A stretch of DNA of 64,000 nt from Fen-1359 sp963710355 (GCA_963710355.1 CAVPZU010000001.1:849646-913645); one strand, 5' to 3'. Positions 17,318-27,500 are shown, counted from the stretch's first letter. The notes: generated by a model not told the origin, from the sequence alone. Numbers and translations are program-made.

Positions 17318-18640
17318 TTATGAAAGAATTGTCAGTTCCTCAGGATTGAATTTTTTGAGGACCGGCAGCTGATGCTGACCTAATTTCACCTCGATTTGGA
17401 CAAAACCATCGTCATATTTCTCCTCGATGATTTTCCCGTGAGCGTGCAGAAAGCTTATGATTTTCCCGTTCGCAGGGCTGCATTTTAGCCGCAGAACAAC
17501 CTGACTTCCTTTGCATCTTTCGATGACTGTCCGAGTCAATTGAGCAAGACCAAGGCCAGTTTTTGCCGAGACAGATACGGCCTGCGGATAAAGTGTCTGG
17601 AGCATCTCGAACCGGCTGATATCGGGAACTATGTCCACCTTGTTGAACACCTCGAGGATTTGTTTCTGGCCGCAGCCAAGCTCTTCGAGAACTTTATTAA
17701 CCGCACCTATCTGTTTTGACACTTCCGGATTGGAAACATCGATTATATGCAAAAGCAGGTCGGCGTTGACGGCCTCTTCGAGCGTGGCCTTGAACGATGC
17801 CACGAGATGATGCGGCAGATTCTTAATAAAACCCACCGTATCGCTTAACAAAACCTCGAAGCCTCTATCGAGAATCCATCTCTTTGTCTGCGTATCGAGC
17901 GTTGCAAAAAGCCTGTCCTCAACTAACGAATCGGCTCCGGTCAGGGCATTAAGGAGTGTGCTTTTGCCGGCATTAGTATAACCGACAAGACAAATCTTAA
18001 ACAATCCGCTGCGGCTATCAATCTCGCGAACCCTTCTTTTGTCGATTTGTTCCAGCTGCCTCCGCAGGTCGATAATCTTTTTTTTGGCAATCCTGCGGTC
18101 GATTTCCAACTGCTTTTCGCCGGTGCCTCTTGTGCCAATTCCCCCTACCGCCCCTGCTGCAGGCCCGCCCGCAGCGCCGGTTACCGTATCAAGGTGCGAC
18201 CACATTCCCGTCAGACGAGGCGATGTATATTCGAGCTGGGCAAGGTCAACCTGAAGCCGTGCCTGTTTGGTCTTCGCCCGCGTGGCAAAAATATCGAGAA
18301 TCAGTTCGCTGCGGTCGATAATCTTGACGTTGACGATTTCCTCAAGCTCGCGAATCTGCCTCGGCAAAAGGTCGTTATCGAAAATGACGACGTCGGCCTT
18401 ATTTCTGGCCACCCTCAAGGCAAGCTCCTCGGCCTTCCCTTTGCCTATATAAAGGGCGGGGTTCGGGGAATGAATCTTCTGCTTTAACCTGTCGATGACA
18501 ACAGCCCCTGCACTCTCCGCCAAGGCGGTTAATTCCATCAAATCATCATTGCCGCTGCCCGGCAAAATCGCTGCGACTAATATCGCTTTTTCTTTTCTTA
18601 CCCGCAGGGTCTGTCTGACTCTTCCAATAAAAATCCTCAT
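17318..18640 (-). CDS. hflX: GTPase HflX
   Basis: A 440-residue ribosome-associated GTPase that rescues or splits stalled ribosomes. The N-terminal HflX domain includes GKGKAEELALRV and VIFDNDLLPRQIRELE, followed by the glycine-rich linker (GGPAAGAVGGIGTRGTGEKQ). The G domain shows G1 GYTNAGKSTLLNAL, G3 DTVGFIKNLPHHLVASF and G4 NKVD. A short C-terminal domain follows. Length and domain order are normal for the family. Confidence 0.92.
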   Translation of the reverse strand: MRIFIGRVRQTLRVRKEKAILVAAILPGSGNDDLMELTALAESAGAVVIDRLKQKIHSPNPALYIGKGKAEELALRVARNKADVVIFDNDLLPRQIRELEEIVNVKIIDRSELILDIFATRAKTKQARLQVDLAQLEYTSPRLTGMWSHLDTVTGAAGGPAAGAVGGIGTRGTGEKQLEIDRRIAKKKIIDLRRQLEQIDKRRVREIDSRSGLFKICLVGYTNAGKSTLLNALTGADSLVEDRLFATLDTQTKRWILDRGFEVLLSDTVGFIKNLPHHLVASFKATLEEAVNADLLLHIIDVSNPEVSKQIGAVNKVLEELGCGQKQILEVFNKVDIVPDISRFEMLQTLYPQAVSVSAKTGLGLAQLTRTVIERCKGSQVVLRLKCSPANGKIISFLHAHGKIIEEKYDDGFVQIEVKLGQHQLPVLKKFNPEELTILS

Positions 18641-18792
18641 AAAAACAGGTCAATTTATTTGTATATTTTACCAAATCCGCCTGCAAAACTCAATAAAAAC
18701 CGAAATTGAATTAAAAAACGGCCTTGCCCGCCGGCAACAATCGTGTAATCCTGAAAAGAAACCAAGGAAAAAATGCAAATCAGGGGCATTTT

Positions 18793-18821
18793 TTGATTTA
18801 AAAATCGCCGATTTATATTAT
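18793..18821 (+). promoter_or_regulatory. Sigma70-type promoter of rpsU
   Basis: TTGATT at 18793 and TATTAT at 18816 with a 17-base spacer lie 82 bases before the rpsU start. Confidence 0.5.
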
Positions 18822-18903
18822 AATGCAGGGTTCGAAGTTTAGAAGTATATTGTTTTTCGGATTGTTTAAGAAATAACTCTTTAATGAAGGGAAAAGATTC
18901 TTT

Positions 18904-19098
18904 ATGCTGAAAGTCAAATCAAGAACGGGCGAATCAATCCAGCAAATGATGAGGCGGTTCAAGAAACTGTGCGAAAAGGAAGGCTTGATTAGAGACGTTA
19001 AAAGGAACAGCTATTTTGAAAAGCCATCCGAGCGGAACCGTCGGCAGGAACGCAAGGCCAAACGAACGGCCAGTTTCGGCAGCACCAACAGAGAATAA
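18904..19098 (+). CDS. rpsU: 30S ribosomal protein bS21
   Basis: A 64-residue basic protein with the bS21 pattern: GESIQQMMRRFKKLCEKEGL, then RRQERKAKRTA. bS21 sits on the 30S platform near the anti-Shine-Dalgarno end of 16S rRNA. GAAGGGAAAAG precedes the ATG. It is a single-gene unit; a weak hairpin (AAGCCGG/CCGGTTT, 19133-19169) followed by T residues may end it, overlapping the 3' end of the opposite gene. Confidence 0.9.
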   Translation: MLKVKSRTGESIQQMMRRFKKLCEKEGLIRDVKRNSYFEKPSERNRRQERKAKRTASFGSTNRE

Positions 19099-19169
19099 TC
19101 ATTTTCTGTAACCAGATAATCAAATTTAACAATAAGCCGGATAAATGGATTTTTTGTTTAACCGGTTTT

Positions 19170-20996
19170 TTATTTTGCCGCAGGCCAGAAGACCTCATCG
19201 CCGTTATCAGCCCACCTTTTTATCTTTCCATCCTTGTCTTTTGCCATTACCCCGCCGTCATCTTTGAAGTTTCTGCCAATGCTGTATAAAGTAAAACCGG
19301 TATCGGTCTTTCTGTAAATCAGCGGTTTGTCGCTATAAGAGTCGATTGGAAGTTCCTTTAAGAAGCCGGCGGCAATCAGGTCATTTAGGCTATCAGGATA
19401 TTGGCCTTTATCCTCCTTGTATCGCTGCAGGGCAATAGTCGCAACCGTTGCCTGAACCTCCGTCTTGTTTCGATAACCTGTCTCAACCACTCTTCCAGAT
19501 GCAGGAGCAAGCATCCAGAGCAGTAGATTTCCTTTGACAATCTTCATAAATTCTTTTCCATCGTCAATCATTTCAGAATGGATTTGTGCCGGCGTTTTGT
19601 GAGCAATATTGTCATAATAATTATAAAGACGACCAGCCATTTGCCGGGTTTCTCTCTTGCCCGGCTGAGTGAACAAAATACGGAATGCCGTAGCAAAGTC
19701 TGGTCCTGTTTCAGAACCTGATGTCCCTGTCGTTGCGGACAAACCTATAAAATGAGGTAAATACAAATGACTGCCGAAAACGCTATCTGTAAAACATCTC
19801 TGGGTCTCATCATACATAAACAATTTTTCTGCCGCAAAATTTATAACAGAATTTTCATTGGCGAATGCCCGTTCAAGATTTTCCTGCAGGGCCTTTAGTG
19901 CGGGTGAATCGATTTTGTGTTCACCGAGGATGTCGCGAATAGTGCCAACTGATATGGCCTCAATTGCAATACCAACCAACTGCTCGATTAAAGTTTTGTT
20001 GCCCTGTCTGATGTGCCGGCCTAAACGATAACAGACTGTCAAATCGCTGAATGAATCTTCATAACGCCCCTGCTCTGCAAAAAATTGTGCCCGCCAGCTT
20101 AAAAACCGAGCGAAAGTTCGAAATTCACCAAGCTCCGGCATAAGAACATAAATCATACCCAAATCAGGATGATGATTTTGATATATCCTCCAGTAATAGG
20201 GTTTCTGACTGCCTGCGATAACGAGGTCGAAAATCCCCTTATTTGTGGTAATCCACTTCTCAATCTTCTCTTTTTCATCGGCCGTTGCCTCATCATATTT
20301 TTTCCTTAAAAGCTCTTTCACATCATTATAATCACTATTGGCTTTAAGCAATTGAACCGCCTTGTCATAGAGAGGAGAGGCATTCTGCGATTCATCGGCA
20401 ACCGGCCTGACAAGACGATTAAATTCGGCTACATAATCGGTGGTGATAACGGGTTTGCCTGTCACAAACCAAACGATGTAAACAATAAGGCACAAAATCA
20501 GGATACCAACGGCCTGAAACGACCGCACCACTGCGGTTCGCCAGAGGGGACGGCAGCGTTTTTTTGCCCGGCGAAGCAGGATGCCTAAAAGTTTCGGGTC
20601 ACCGAATTGCTCAATAAGCTGTTTCGCCTTCTGCTCTTTTTCCTGTTCGGTTTTACAATCCTTCAATTGGTCCTCGAAATGTGCCGCCAGTTCCGTCATA
20701 ACCTCCTGCCGAGCAGACCTGCGGTAATGCATATTCTTGATAACAAGATGCAGGAATTCCACAATCTGACAAGTCAAATTCTCAAGGTTCACTGGTAACA
20801 GCACCTTTCGTCGCTGCGCAATAAGCCAGAATATCAACTGAAGCAAAGCACCTGCAGAAATCGCTGGAATCAAGAACATTAACAATCCTCGAGGAAACAA
20901 AATGCCCCGATTTACATACTCAGATGCAATTCCCAATGAAAGACCTACAAGAGCCGAAATGATAACCGCCGGAACAGGTATTTCTATTTTTTTCAT
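19170..20996 (-). CDS. HAAS-like membrane protein, PadR partner
   Basis: A 608-residue protein. Two membrane helices open the protein (VPAVIISALVGLSLGIA and LMFLIPAISAGALLQLIF). A cytoplasmic helical section like the HAAS/DUF1700 signalling region follows (EVMTELAAHFEDQLKDC...LIEQFGDPKLLGILLRRAKK), then a third helix and a large outer domain. The C-terminus contains ALQRYKEDKGQYPDSLNDLI and YSIGRNFKDDGG, the kind of beta unit found after the helix in GspG-like pseudopilins. It lies 119 bases downstream of a padR gene, a pairing typical of HAAS-domain proteins. Its activity is unknown; a membrane sensor or remodelling role under PadR control is inferred. Confidence 0.6.
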   Translation of the reverse strand: MKKIEIPVPAVIISALVGLSLGIASEYVNRGILFPRGLLMFLIPAISAGALLQLIFWLIAQRRKVLLPVNLENLTCQIVEFLHLVIKNMHYRRSARQEVMTELAAHFEDQLKDCKTEQEKEQKAKQLIEQFGDPKLLGILLRRAKKRCRPLWRTAVVRSFQAVGILILCLIVYIVWFVTGKPVITTDYVAEFNRLVRPVADESQNASPLYDKAVQLLKANSDYNDVKELLRKKYDEATADEKEKIEKWITTNKGIFDLVIAGSQKPYYWRIYQNHHPDLGMIYVLMPELGEFRTFARFLSWRAQFFAEQGRYEDSFSDLTVCYRLGRHIRQGNKTLIEQLVGIAIEAISVGTIRDILGEHKIDSPALKALQENLERAFANENSVINFAAEKLFMYDETQRCFTDSVFGSHLYLPHFIGLSATTGTSGSETGPDFATAFRILFTQPGKRETRQMAGRLYNYYDNIAHKTPAQIHSEMIDDGKEFMKIVKGNLLLWMLAPASGRVVETGYRNKTEVQATVATIALQRYKEDKGQYPDSLNDLIAAGFLKELPIDSYSDKPLIYRKTDTGFTLYSIGRNFKDDGGVMAKDKDGKIKRWADNGDEVFWPAAK

Positions 20997-21055
20997 AATA
21001 TCACCTCACAAAAAGTTTTCTGTTTCCTGAGGTTCATATAGCTAATTTTATTCTT

Positions 21056-21081
21056 GTCATTGCGAGCAACCCGAAGCAATC
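21056..21081. repeat. Half copy of a GTCATTGCGAG...GAAGCAATC repeat
   Basis: GTCATTGCGAG is followed after six bases by GAAGCAATC, matching the right arm of the inverted repeat at 33764-33839. It lies between padR and its partner gene. Confidence 0.6.
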
Positions 21082-21115
21082 TACCTCAACTAAAAACTTA
21101 AAACTAAAAACTAAA

Positions 21116-21463
21116 TTACACAGCTGATAAGGCGCCGGCGCCGCCGAAAACAAATTTCAGCCCCTTCTGCAATTGGGCAAGCTGTTCCTTTTGGCGGGCA
21201 AGTTCCGCCTTGCCTTTCGATGTGATGGAATAATATCTTCGCTGCCTGCCGGAATCGGTTTGTTCCCAGGCGCCTTTGATTAGTTTTTTGGCTTCGAGGT
21301 TGTAAAGCAATGGATACAAAGTTCCCTGTCCCAATGTCAGGACATCGTTGCTCCTTTGCTTGACGGCTTCACTTAATTGGTAGCCATACATCTTGCCCCG
21401 CGATAGAATCTCCAGAACAACAACGGGGGCGATGCCTTTTAAGAGCTGACTTTCAAATTTCAT
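21116..21463 (-). CDS. PadR-family transcriptional regulator
   Basis: A 115-residue winged-helix repressor of the PadR type: GIAPVVVLEILSRGKMYGYQLSEAV, then LGQGTLYPLLYNLEAKKLIKG and the wing QRRYYSITSKGKAEL. The conserved Tyr-Pro-Leu-Leu in the recognition helix is present. It heads a two-gene unit with the HAAS-like membrane protein. The promoter at 21555-21583 overlaps a perfect dyad, so the gene is probably self-repressed. Confidence 0.88.
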   Translation of the reverse strand: MKFESQLLKGIAPVVVLEILSRGKMYGYQLSEAVKQRSNDVLTLGQGTLYPLLYNLEAKKLIKGAWEQTDSGRQRRYYSITSKGKAELARQKEQLAQLQKGLKFVFGGAGALSAV

Positions 21464-21544
21464 ATTACCTCCTTTTCATTTTTACCACAGATTACACTTT
21501 TTTCATAAACCACGAATTACACATATTAATACTGACTAATATCT

Positions 21545-21583
21545 TGCAATACCTATTATGTATTGCATAGTATACAATGTCAA
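21545..21583 (-). promoter_or_regulatory. padR promoter with overlapping dyad operator
   Basis: On the minus strand TTGACA (21583-21578) and CATAAT (21560-21555) are 17 bases apart. A perfect inverted repeat, TGCAATAC-N7-GTATTGCA at 21545-21567, covers the -10 element. Binding there would block polymerase, fitting PadR autoregulation. Confidence 0.65.
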
Positions 21584-21794
21584 GCAAAAAATAAAAAAAT
21601 TTTCACCTTATAAGTATTCCGGTTCATCTGTGCGAATTTTTGCCCGATTAAAGGCCTATAGAAGATATAAAAAAATTAAAAAATTATCGAAAAAAGAACA
21701 AAACTGTAACAATTCTGTAACAAAAACACTTCAAAATAACTGTCCGGTTAAAAACGATTATTTGTAAAACTTAATTACCAAAAGGAGCATAAGA

Positions 21795-21911
21795 ATGAAA
21801 CAGAACAGGCCAAACTGTCCTAAACACACAAATTTTTTATGGTTGTTGCAAGTTCTTAAAAAATTCGGCAACATTTTGCCGGCAAAGGCGTCTTTAATAG
21901 TGAAAAATTGA
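21795..21911 (+). CDS. Small basic protein, 38 residues
   Basis: AAAGGAG lies 8 bases before ATG 21795. The peptide begins MKQNRPNCPKHTNFLWLLQV and ends in a Lys/Ala-rich tail. It has no recognisable domain. The stop overlaps the ATG of a further 27-codon frame (21911-21994, TGATG), and another small gene begins at 21972, which suggests a cluster of small coupled frames. Evidence is the ribosome site and the overlap only. Confidence 0.35.
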   Translation: MKQNRPNCPKHTNFLWLLQVLKKFGNILPAKASLIVKN

Positions 21912-21971
21912 TGAACAGAAGGACAATGCCGAGCAATCCCGAAAGGATTAAATATGCGAAGGAGAATAAAT

Positions 21972-22106
21972 ATGGAAACGACAGAAGCTTATGAGCTTCA
22001 GATATTCAATATAATCGAGGAAATTCAGAATACTATCGAGGCGGCTGAAGGCCAAAACGACAACGAGTCCTCTTCTACTGAAATTCAAACTCTCCATTCA
22101 GGGTAG
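21972..22106 (+). CDS. Small acidic protein, 44 residues
   Basis: AAGGAG lies 7 bases before ATG 21972. The peptide METTEAYELQIFNIIEEIQN continues as a Glu/Asn/Ser-rich acidic tail. The first half could form one amphipathic helix. No family is recognised. It lies between the padR promoter and tRNA-Ser. Confidence 0.4.
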   Translation: METTEAYELQIFNIIEEIQNTIEAAEGQNDNESSSTEIQTLHSG

Positions 22107-22339
22107 TTTCATAGCTGCAGGTAGCGGTTTTTTCCTGTGTGTTTCGTAAATTGCCAAAGAATTTATATTATTCTAAAGGTCAATTGCTCCACATTTTTTC
22201 CCCCAATCATACATCACGCACTACGCACTACTTTTGACCGATGACTATTGTCTTGTGACTGATGACTTATAACTTACGACTAAGTCTATTAAACTATTTG
22301 CAGCAGGGACGGCTGTTTATATAATAGTGGCGTTGTTGT

Positions 22340-22424
22340 GGAGCAGTGGCTGAGCGGCTGAAAGCGACGGTCTTGAAAACCGTTGTGCCTACGGGCACCG
22401 GGGGTTCGAATCCCTCCTGCTCCG
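22340..22424 (+). tRNA. tRNA-Ser(TGA)
   Basis: Acceptor stem GGAGCAG/CTGCTCC with discriminator G, anticodon loop CTTGAAA (anticodon TGA), a long variable arm (GTGCCTACGGGCAC) and the T loop TTCGAAT. CCA is not encoded. An integrase remnant points at its 3' end, so it is the likely insertion target of the island to the right. Confidence 0.93.
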
Positions 22425-22439
22425 TTGTGTCAATTGAGG

Positions 22440-23474
22440 ACATTTCAGTTTTTGAATTGTCTAACATACCAGCTACTAAAGACTTGCAATTTCCCCTGTT
22501 CCCTCTTTCGTTTTCTGAAGTGTTGCCATTCGATGAAGAGTCATTCATATCAGGGTAAGCATTTTTTGTAAGTTTTTTGTAAGCTGGTTTGTAATCGCTT
22601 TCTATTGCTGCTACAGGTAAATCGTCAGTGCCCGTCCTTACCGCTGCTGCACTGCTATCCCTACTTTTATCGCCATCTAAACTCGGCAGTTCCGGCAAGG
22701 AATCCAGAGCGGTTCTTTCGTCATACAATCCGATATGAGTATAGGTGTCCATTGTCAGTCCTATAGTGCTGTGCCGAGCTAAAGACTGTGCGATTTTGGG
22801 TGAGACTCCGCTTCGGGTAAGGTTGCTTATAAACGTATGCCTCAAGGCGTGAAAGTCAGCCACTCTGCTTGCTTCGTCCCTATAGGTAATACCCGCAGCT
22901 TCTAAATCCTTACGCATCATTTTGGCTGCTTTGTTGGGCGCAAAGCTGGCAAACACTTTCGACCGCTCATCAGGCTTCCGCTCATCCCTTTGCATTGCTA
23001 ACTGCCTGGCTATATCGCAGCGCAAAGGCAACGTATTCATCTCTGCGATGTTTGCTATAGGCTGCTAAAACCGTAACAGAAGGCATAGAGTCGCTCAGAT
23101 AAGCCAATGGATTCTCATTAGTGCGGTTATCTGCAACCAGCCAGCGGCAGAATTGCTTTACCGCCTGTAAATAAAAATTGCTGCTGCGAATGCTCAAACC
23201 ATCCCGCCTGCGTTCGGCAAGATACCTTTGAACCTTCGAGGCCGAGAAGTCGGCGATAAATGCGAAGCCGCAATTCTCAATCACCGCTTTACCCCTGTTA
23301 TATACCAGGCAGGCGTGTTTTTCCGTTGCGCCCTTGTTTCTCAGGCTTGCCTTAAAATCGTTTAGGTGCTCAATGAGCGGTCTTATAGTCGATATACCGG
23401 TATTGCGACTGCTTACGGACAGTTTTACCGTTTGCGTCCTTTTCTGTGTATCTTTGACGAAAAATACTTGCCAT
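22440..23474 (-). pseudogene. Decayed tyrosine integrase
   Basis: The start is ATG 23474 (MASIFRQRYTEKDANGKTVR, typical of planctomycete integrases), although a second frame carries most of the N-terminal domain (EHLNDFKASLRNKGATEKH, RYLAERRRDGLSI, KQFCRWLVADNRTNENP). Two stretches seem to be missing compared with full integrases: about 40 residues after IDYKTA and about 85 between NPLAYLS and PSVTVLAAYSKHRR, which removes the first catalytic Arg box. A further frameshift lies at 23036. The C-terminal HALRHTF and GLTMDTYTHI boxes remain. The open frame then runs antisense into tRNA-Ser. It is not expected to be active. Confidence 0.75.
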
Positions 23475-23483
23475 AAAATCACC

Positions 23484-23912
23484 TTATAATTTACCTTTGT
23501 TATTTACCAAATGAGTTTGAATAAATTTTCCTATTGCGCTGACGACTTCATCTTTGAACTCAGCGGGGCTTTGCGCAACCCATACCGTAAAATTGTAAAA
23601 AATCTGTATATCCGCTTTGAGCCACTTACCATTATTTTGCAGGAAAACAAGCAAGATAGTTATTGCAATCCGTTTGTTGCCATTTTGAAAAGGATGGTTT
23701 TTAATCATAAGATAAAAAAGCATGCTTGCCTTTGAAATCAGCGAAGGATACAGCGTTTTGCCGGAAAATTTCTGAAATGGCGTAAGCAAACAGCTTTCAA
23801 GGGTATTGGGGAAACGTGTTGTAAAATCAGGTATCGGCTCATCAAACGAAAGATGTTCCTTCGCAAGCCGAAAGGCAATATATTCAACTTCTTTGATAGT
23901 AATTTGCCGCAT
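23484..23912 (-). CDS. doc: Doc-type (Fic family) toxin
   Basis: A 142-residue protein of the death-on-curing group. The core motif is HPFQNGNKRIAITILLVFL near residue 76, matching the Doc form HxFx-x-x-NKR, with the N-terminal ITIKEVEYIAFRLAKEH typical of Doc. Doc phosphorylates elongation factor Tu and blocks translation; classical Fic members AMPylate. Its ATG overlaps the stop of the upstream HTH gene by one base, the usual antitoxin-toxin coupling. It lies directly upstream of the decayed integrase. Confidence 0.8.
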   Translation of the reverse strand: MRQITIKEVEYIAFRLAKEHLSFDEPIPDFTTRFPNTLESCLLTPFQKFSGKTLYPSLISKASMLFYLMIKNHPFQNGNKRIAITILLVFLQNNGKWLKADIQIFYNFTVWVAQSPAEFKDEVVSAIGKFIQTHLVNNKGKL

Positions 23913-24181
23913 TATTCCTTCCCAAGCTTTTTCAGTAATTCGCCGTATTCTTTTATTACTTTTTTGACACCTGCATCAATCTGTTTCTTTCCCACGCTGC
24001 CAAGCTCTTTACCTAATATGTGAGCTATATCAGGGTCGGCAATCAGATAAGTTTTGCCAAGTTTTACAGCTTTTATTTGACCCTTTTTGACCTTCTTATA
24101 CACGGCAATACGGCTTATGCCCAGGAGTTGGGCTAACTGGGGGATGGTAAGATATTTTTCCTTAACCATAGTCTTGCTCAT
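23912..24181 (-). CDS. HTH antitoxin of the Doc pair
   Basis: An 89-residue protein with an excisionase/MerR-like helix-turn-helix (LTIPQLAQLLGISRIAVYKKVKKGQIKAV) and a charged C-terminal helix (GVKKVIKEYGELLKKLGKE) that may cap the toxin. It overlaps the toxin gene by one base. Either ATG 24181 or the ATG four codons later could be used. The 29-bp repeats just upstream are its probable binding sites. It is unlike the classical Phd antitoxin, being of the excisionase-fold type. Confidence 0.7.
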   Translation of the reverse strand: MSKTMVKEKYLTIPQLAQLLGISRIAVYKKVKKGQIKAVKLGKTYLIADPDIAHILGKELGSVGKKQIDAGVKKVIKEYGELLKKLGKE

Positions 24182-24191
24182 AACTTATAAC

Positions 24192-24249
24192 GTTAACCTT
24201 TACTGATTAGATTAACACACGTTAACCAATATTACATAGATTAACATAT
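24192..24249. promoter_or_regulatory. Toxin-antitoxin operator: two 29-bp direct repeats
   Basis: GTTAACC occurs at 24192 and 24221 and GATTAACA at 24210 and 24239, so the same two boxes repeat with an exact 29-base period immediately upstream of the antitoxin start. GTTAAC is itself a palindrome. This suits cooperative binding by the antitoxin and conditional repression. Confidence 0.55.
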
Positions 24250-24505
24250 ACTTCGGCAAAAGTCAATCACACAATCCAGCTTTTCTCAAAAATTTTATGA
24301 TTTTCCTTAGCTCTTGTAAATACAGGGGTTATGGTATAGTCTGATGCACAAGTTAAAGAGATTATTTTATTGGCCAGCCGCCGTGGGTATTTCTTTTCCC
24401 TCTATTATCGCAATTTCTTCCGGGGTCAGGCCATTTATTTGCTCCCCTTTATTTATTCAGTTTTTTCAAAAAACTCAAATAAACATTTTTCTTTTATCAA
24501 TAAGA

Positions 24506-27500
24506 TTAAATCCCGAAAAGTTTTTTGACCAATTCGTCATTATCTTTTTCTAATTTTGCAACTTCATTATCTTTATCATCAGTTTTTAACTGATGACACT
24601 TATTTGAAATTTCAGCCAGACTCTGATGAAGCTTATTCTTTGGGTCAAACTTTGGTATTCCCACATTTTCCATAACCGATGGTGTGCCAAAACCTCGCCC
24701 GGCAGATGAAAACGATTTTATAAAATCCCTTGCTGACGTTGAATTTATAATCGCACAAAGATAATGCGCCTCAAGTTCCTTTTCAGTTGCTATCAAGGCA
24801 GTTGTTTCTAATGGAATGAGAGTTTTATATCCGATGGGCGTTTTGTATTGAGAAGCAACACAGGCTATTAAATCATTGGTCATTCTTTTCCAAACAACCT
24901 TGTAATTAGACATTGTGTAATCAGCCACGCCAAAAACAGCATAAAAAGCTGACTTTTTCATTAAATCTTTAAGCACTCGGGATGCTCTATTAAGTAAAAC
25001 GTCTTTAAATTTTGTGAGATAACTATACGTTTGAGGCCATTTTGATTTCATCATTTTTTCTGAATATGGCTCACGTTTGGAAGGGTCTTGAGTTAGCAAT
25101 ACGTAAATACTTGAAACATGTCCCCACCTTTGAATATCCGAACCTCTCAATGCGGGATAAACCAGATCACTCTCTATCGCGTCCTCCACAGAATAAATTT
25201 CGGTTTTACCTTTTTCTACTAAATTTTGTATTAACAAGTTTTTTCCCGATAAAACTTGTTTAATTTTTAACCAGAAAACACCGTAAGGGGAAATATAAGC
25301 ACCCGAGTGCGGGCTGTAGTAATTCTCGCCTTTTATTTTTGACAAGAATTGAAACTCCTCAGAGAAGGTTTGCCATGCGCTCTCAGGATTATTAAGTGGT
25401 CGTGCAATAAATTTTTTCTTTCGAAGTAAAGGCAAAACTTCACTTAACAATTTATCCGTTGGAATTTTCCCAATGCCTTTTTTCTTGGTCCAGACATAAT
25501 AGGGCAAGGGGTATTCTGTCTTTTCTTCTTTTTTGAGGATAACTGCCGCAGTTTTATTTGCACTCCCTCGAATGGCTGAAAAGATGAAAAATCGTGTGCT
25601 TTTAAAACTTTAATGAAGTTATTTTTTACTTTCCCCCACTTAAACCCTCTAAACCCTTCGCCAGCCCCCTTTGATTTAAAAACCTCCTGCGTAATAAGAA
25701 ACCCGAGTTTTCCATTCCGGGATAGATAATGATCTGCCGCTGCATAAGTAAATAGCATAGAGAAATCTTTTTTCCCGCCGCCTAAACGTGATTGAAAACC
25801 TTTAAGAGAAAAAAGTCCATAATCCTTCCACATTTCAAGTGTTGCTTCTCGATATTCCTGTGAGAGATAATCCCACCGAATCCATGGCGGATTACCTACA
25901 ACAAATTCAAATTTCTCTGCGACCATCGGAGCAAATGCATTCTTGAGAAAGCGAGCCCAAATACCGTTCTTACCTTCTTTCTCCAACTCTAAAATCTTTT
26001 CATAAAAATCAAGAATCACTTTTTCATGAGGTGGAAACACCAGGCCTTCTTTTTTGAAACGTTCCATCGCCTCAGACGGTATACAACCCTGATGTGCTAA
26101 TTCTTCTACAAGGGGGGCTGCCCGTCTCATCATATCACCTCTATTGTCCACCCAAATTTTAGGCACAAAGAAAGTCTTTATAGAGGTAGGAACTTCAACT
26201 GCCCCTTCAATACTTAATAGCATTTGTTGTCCTGCTCGTTTAGGCCAGAGCACTGAATCTGCCAGATAGACTGGTATTTCCAAAGATGGTAACTGATAAA
26301 TCAAATCACCAAGCGCAAAAAGATAATTCGTACGTGCCGCAATAACAGCAAGTGGGTTTAAGTCAAATCCCCAGATATTAGCTATTATGCCTTTCACAGT
26401 TTCGACAGTTGGTTTGTTCTTTTCTTTCGCATAAACCTTAGCCCTTTGTATTGCCAAAACCAGAAATGTTCCAGAACCACAGGCTGGATCTAATAAACGT
26501 TTTCGTATATCTCCATCATATCCAACTTCATTAAGAACTAATTCAGCCAGCCAATCAGGAGTATAGTATTCGCCTAAATTATGGCGTACCACATCCGGCA
26601 CAAGATATTGATAAAGTCGTTTTAAAAGGTCACGAGTGCTATCGGGATCGATAATGGTGGTAGCAGGTTCAAATTCAGAAAGTCCTCTTGCAGTCTCTCT
26701 GATAGCTTCCTCTAATCTTGGAGAAGAAAGAGTCTCCAAATACCATTGGAAAAAATCGCCCTCTAAAAAATTTGTTATCCCGCGTCTCAAATAAATCCCG
26801 CCACTTTCGATATCAATTAGCTGATTCTCTAAATTTTCTTTGGTACAATAAAGTAATTGACTGGAAAATGAAGAACTAAGGCCGGTTTCCTCGAGTAAAA
26901 GCAATTCTGCTGAAATAAGTTTCATCAAAAGAGCAAAATAAGTATGCACACAGAATAGTATCACCTGAAAATCGCTCTCGACCGGCAGACCGTAAATTTC
27001 TGCTAGCGCTGCCGTCTTTTTGTCTGCTCCTCCGCCAAATTGTTCTCCATATACAATCCCAAATAAACGTTTCCATTCCTTGAAAAAGACTTCTACGCGT
27101 GGATTGCTCCAATTTACCATAGCATCTGCAAAAGCAGAAACACCCTTTTGGGCAATCTCGCTTTGAGGTCCAAAACGATTAGCAAGATTTTCCGCTGTAA
27201 GCGGCAGTCTTGCAAGAGCACGTAGATATGTTATAAGAGTTCTGGCACTTTCCAGCGCGAAATCATAAGGGCCGCGAATGGCAAAATCCTCAGCATCTAA
27301 TTCTGTTTTGGGTTTTTTATCGCCGACATAATTAACGAAAAATATTTTTTCGCCGTCAAAACCGACACCGACAAACTTTGTTCCGAACAAAAACAAAGTT
27401 TCTTTAGTTTCTTTAGACAAACCTTGAATATAGCCAACAAGCTGCTCAAAAGCGTGGCGTATATTTTTGTTTGTTCTAAACGCACAAGGTGTTTCATATT

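Noticed and set aside
21558..21767. 69-residue plus-strand frame starting at MYCIVYNVKQK
   Set aside because: It begins inside the padR promoter, has no ribosome site and is Lys/Asn-rich because of AT-rich DNA.
22294..22440. Extension of the integrase frame (EGFEPPVPVGTTVFKT) through tRNA-Ser
   Set aside because: This is the antisense translation of the tRNA and is a common false C-terminus; not treated as protein.
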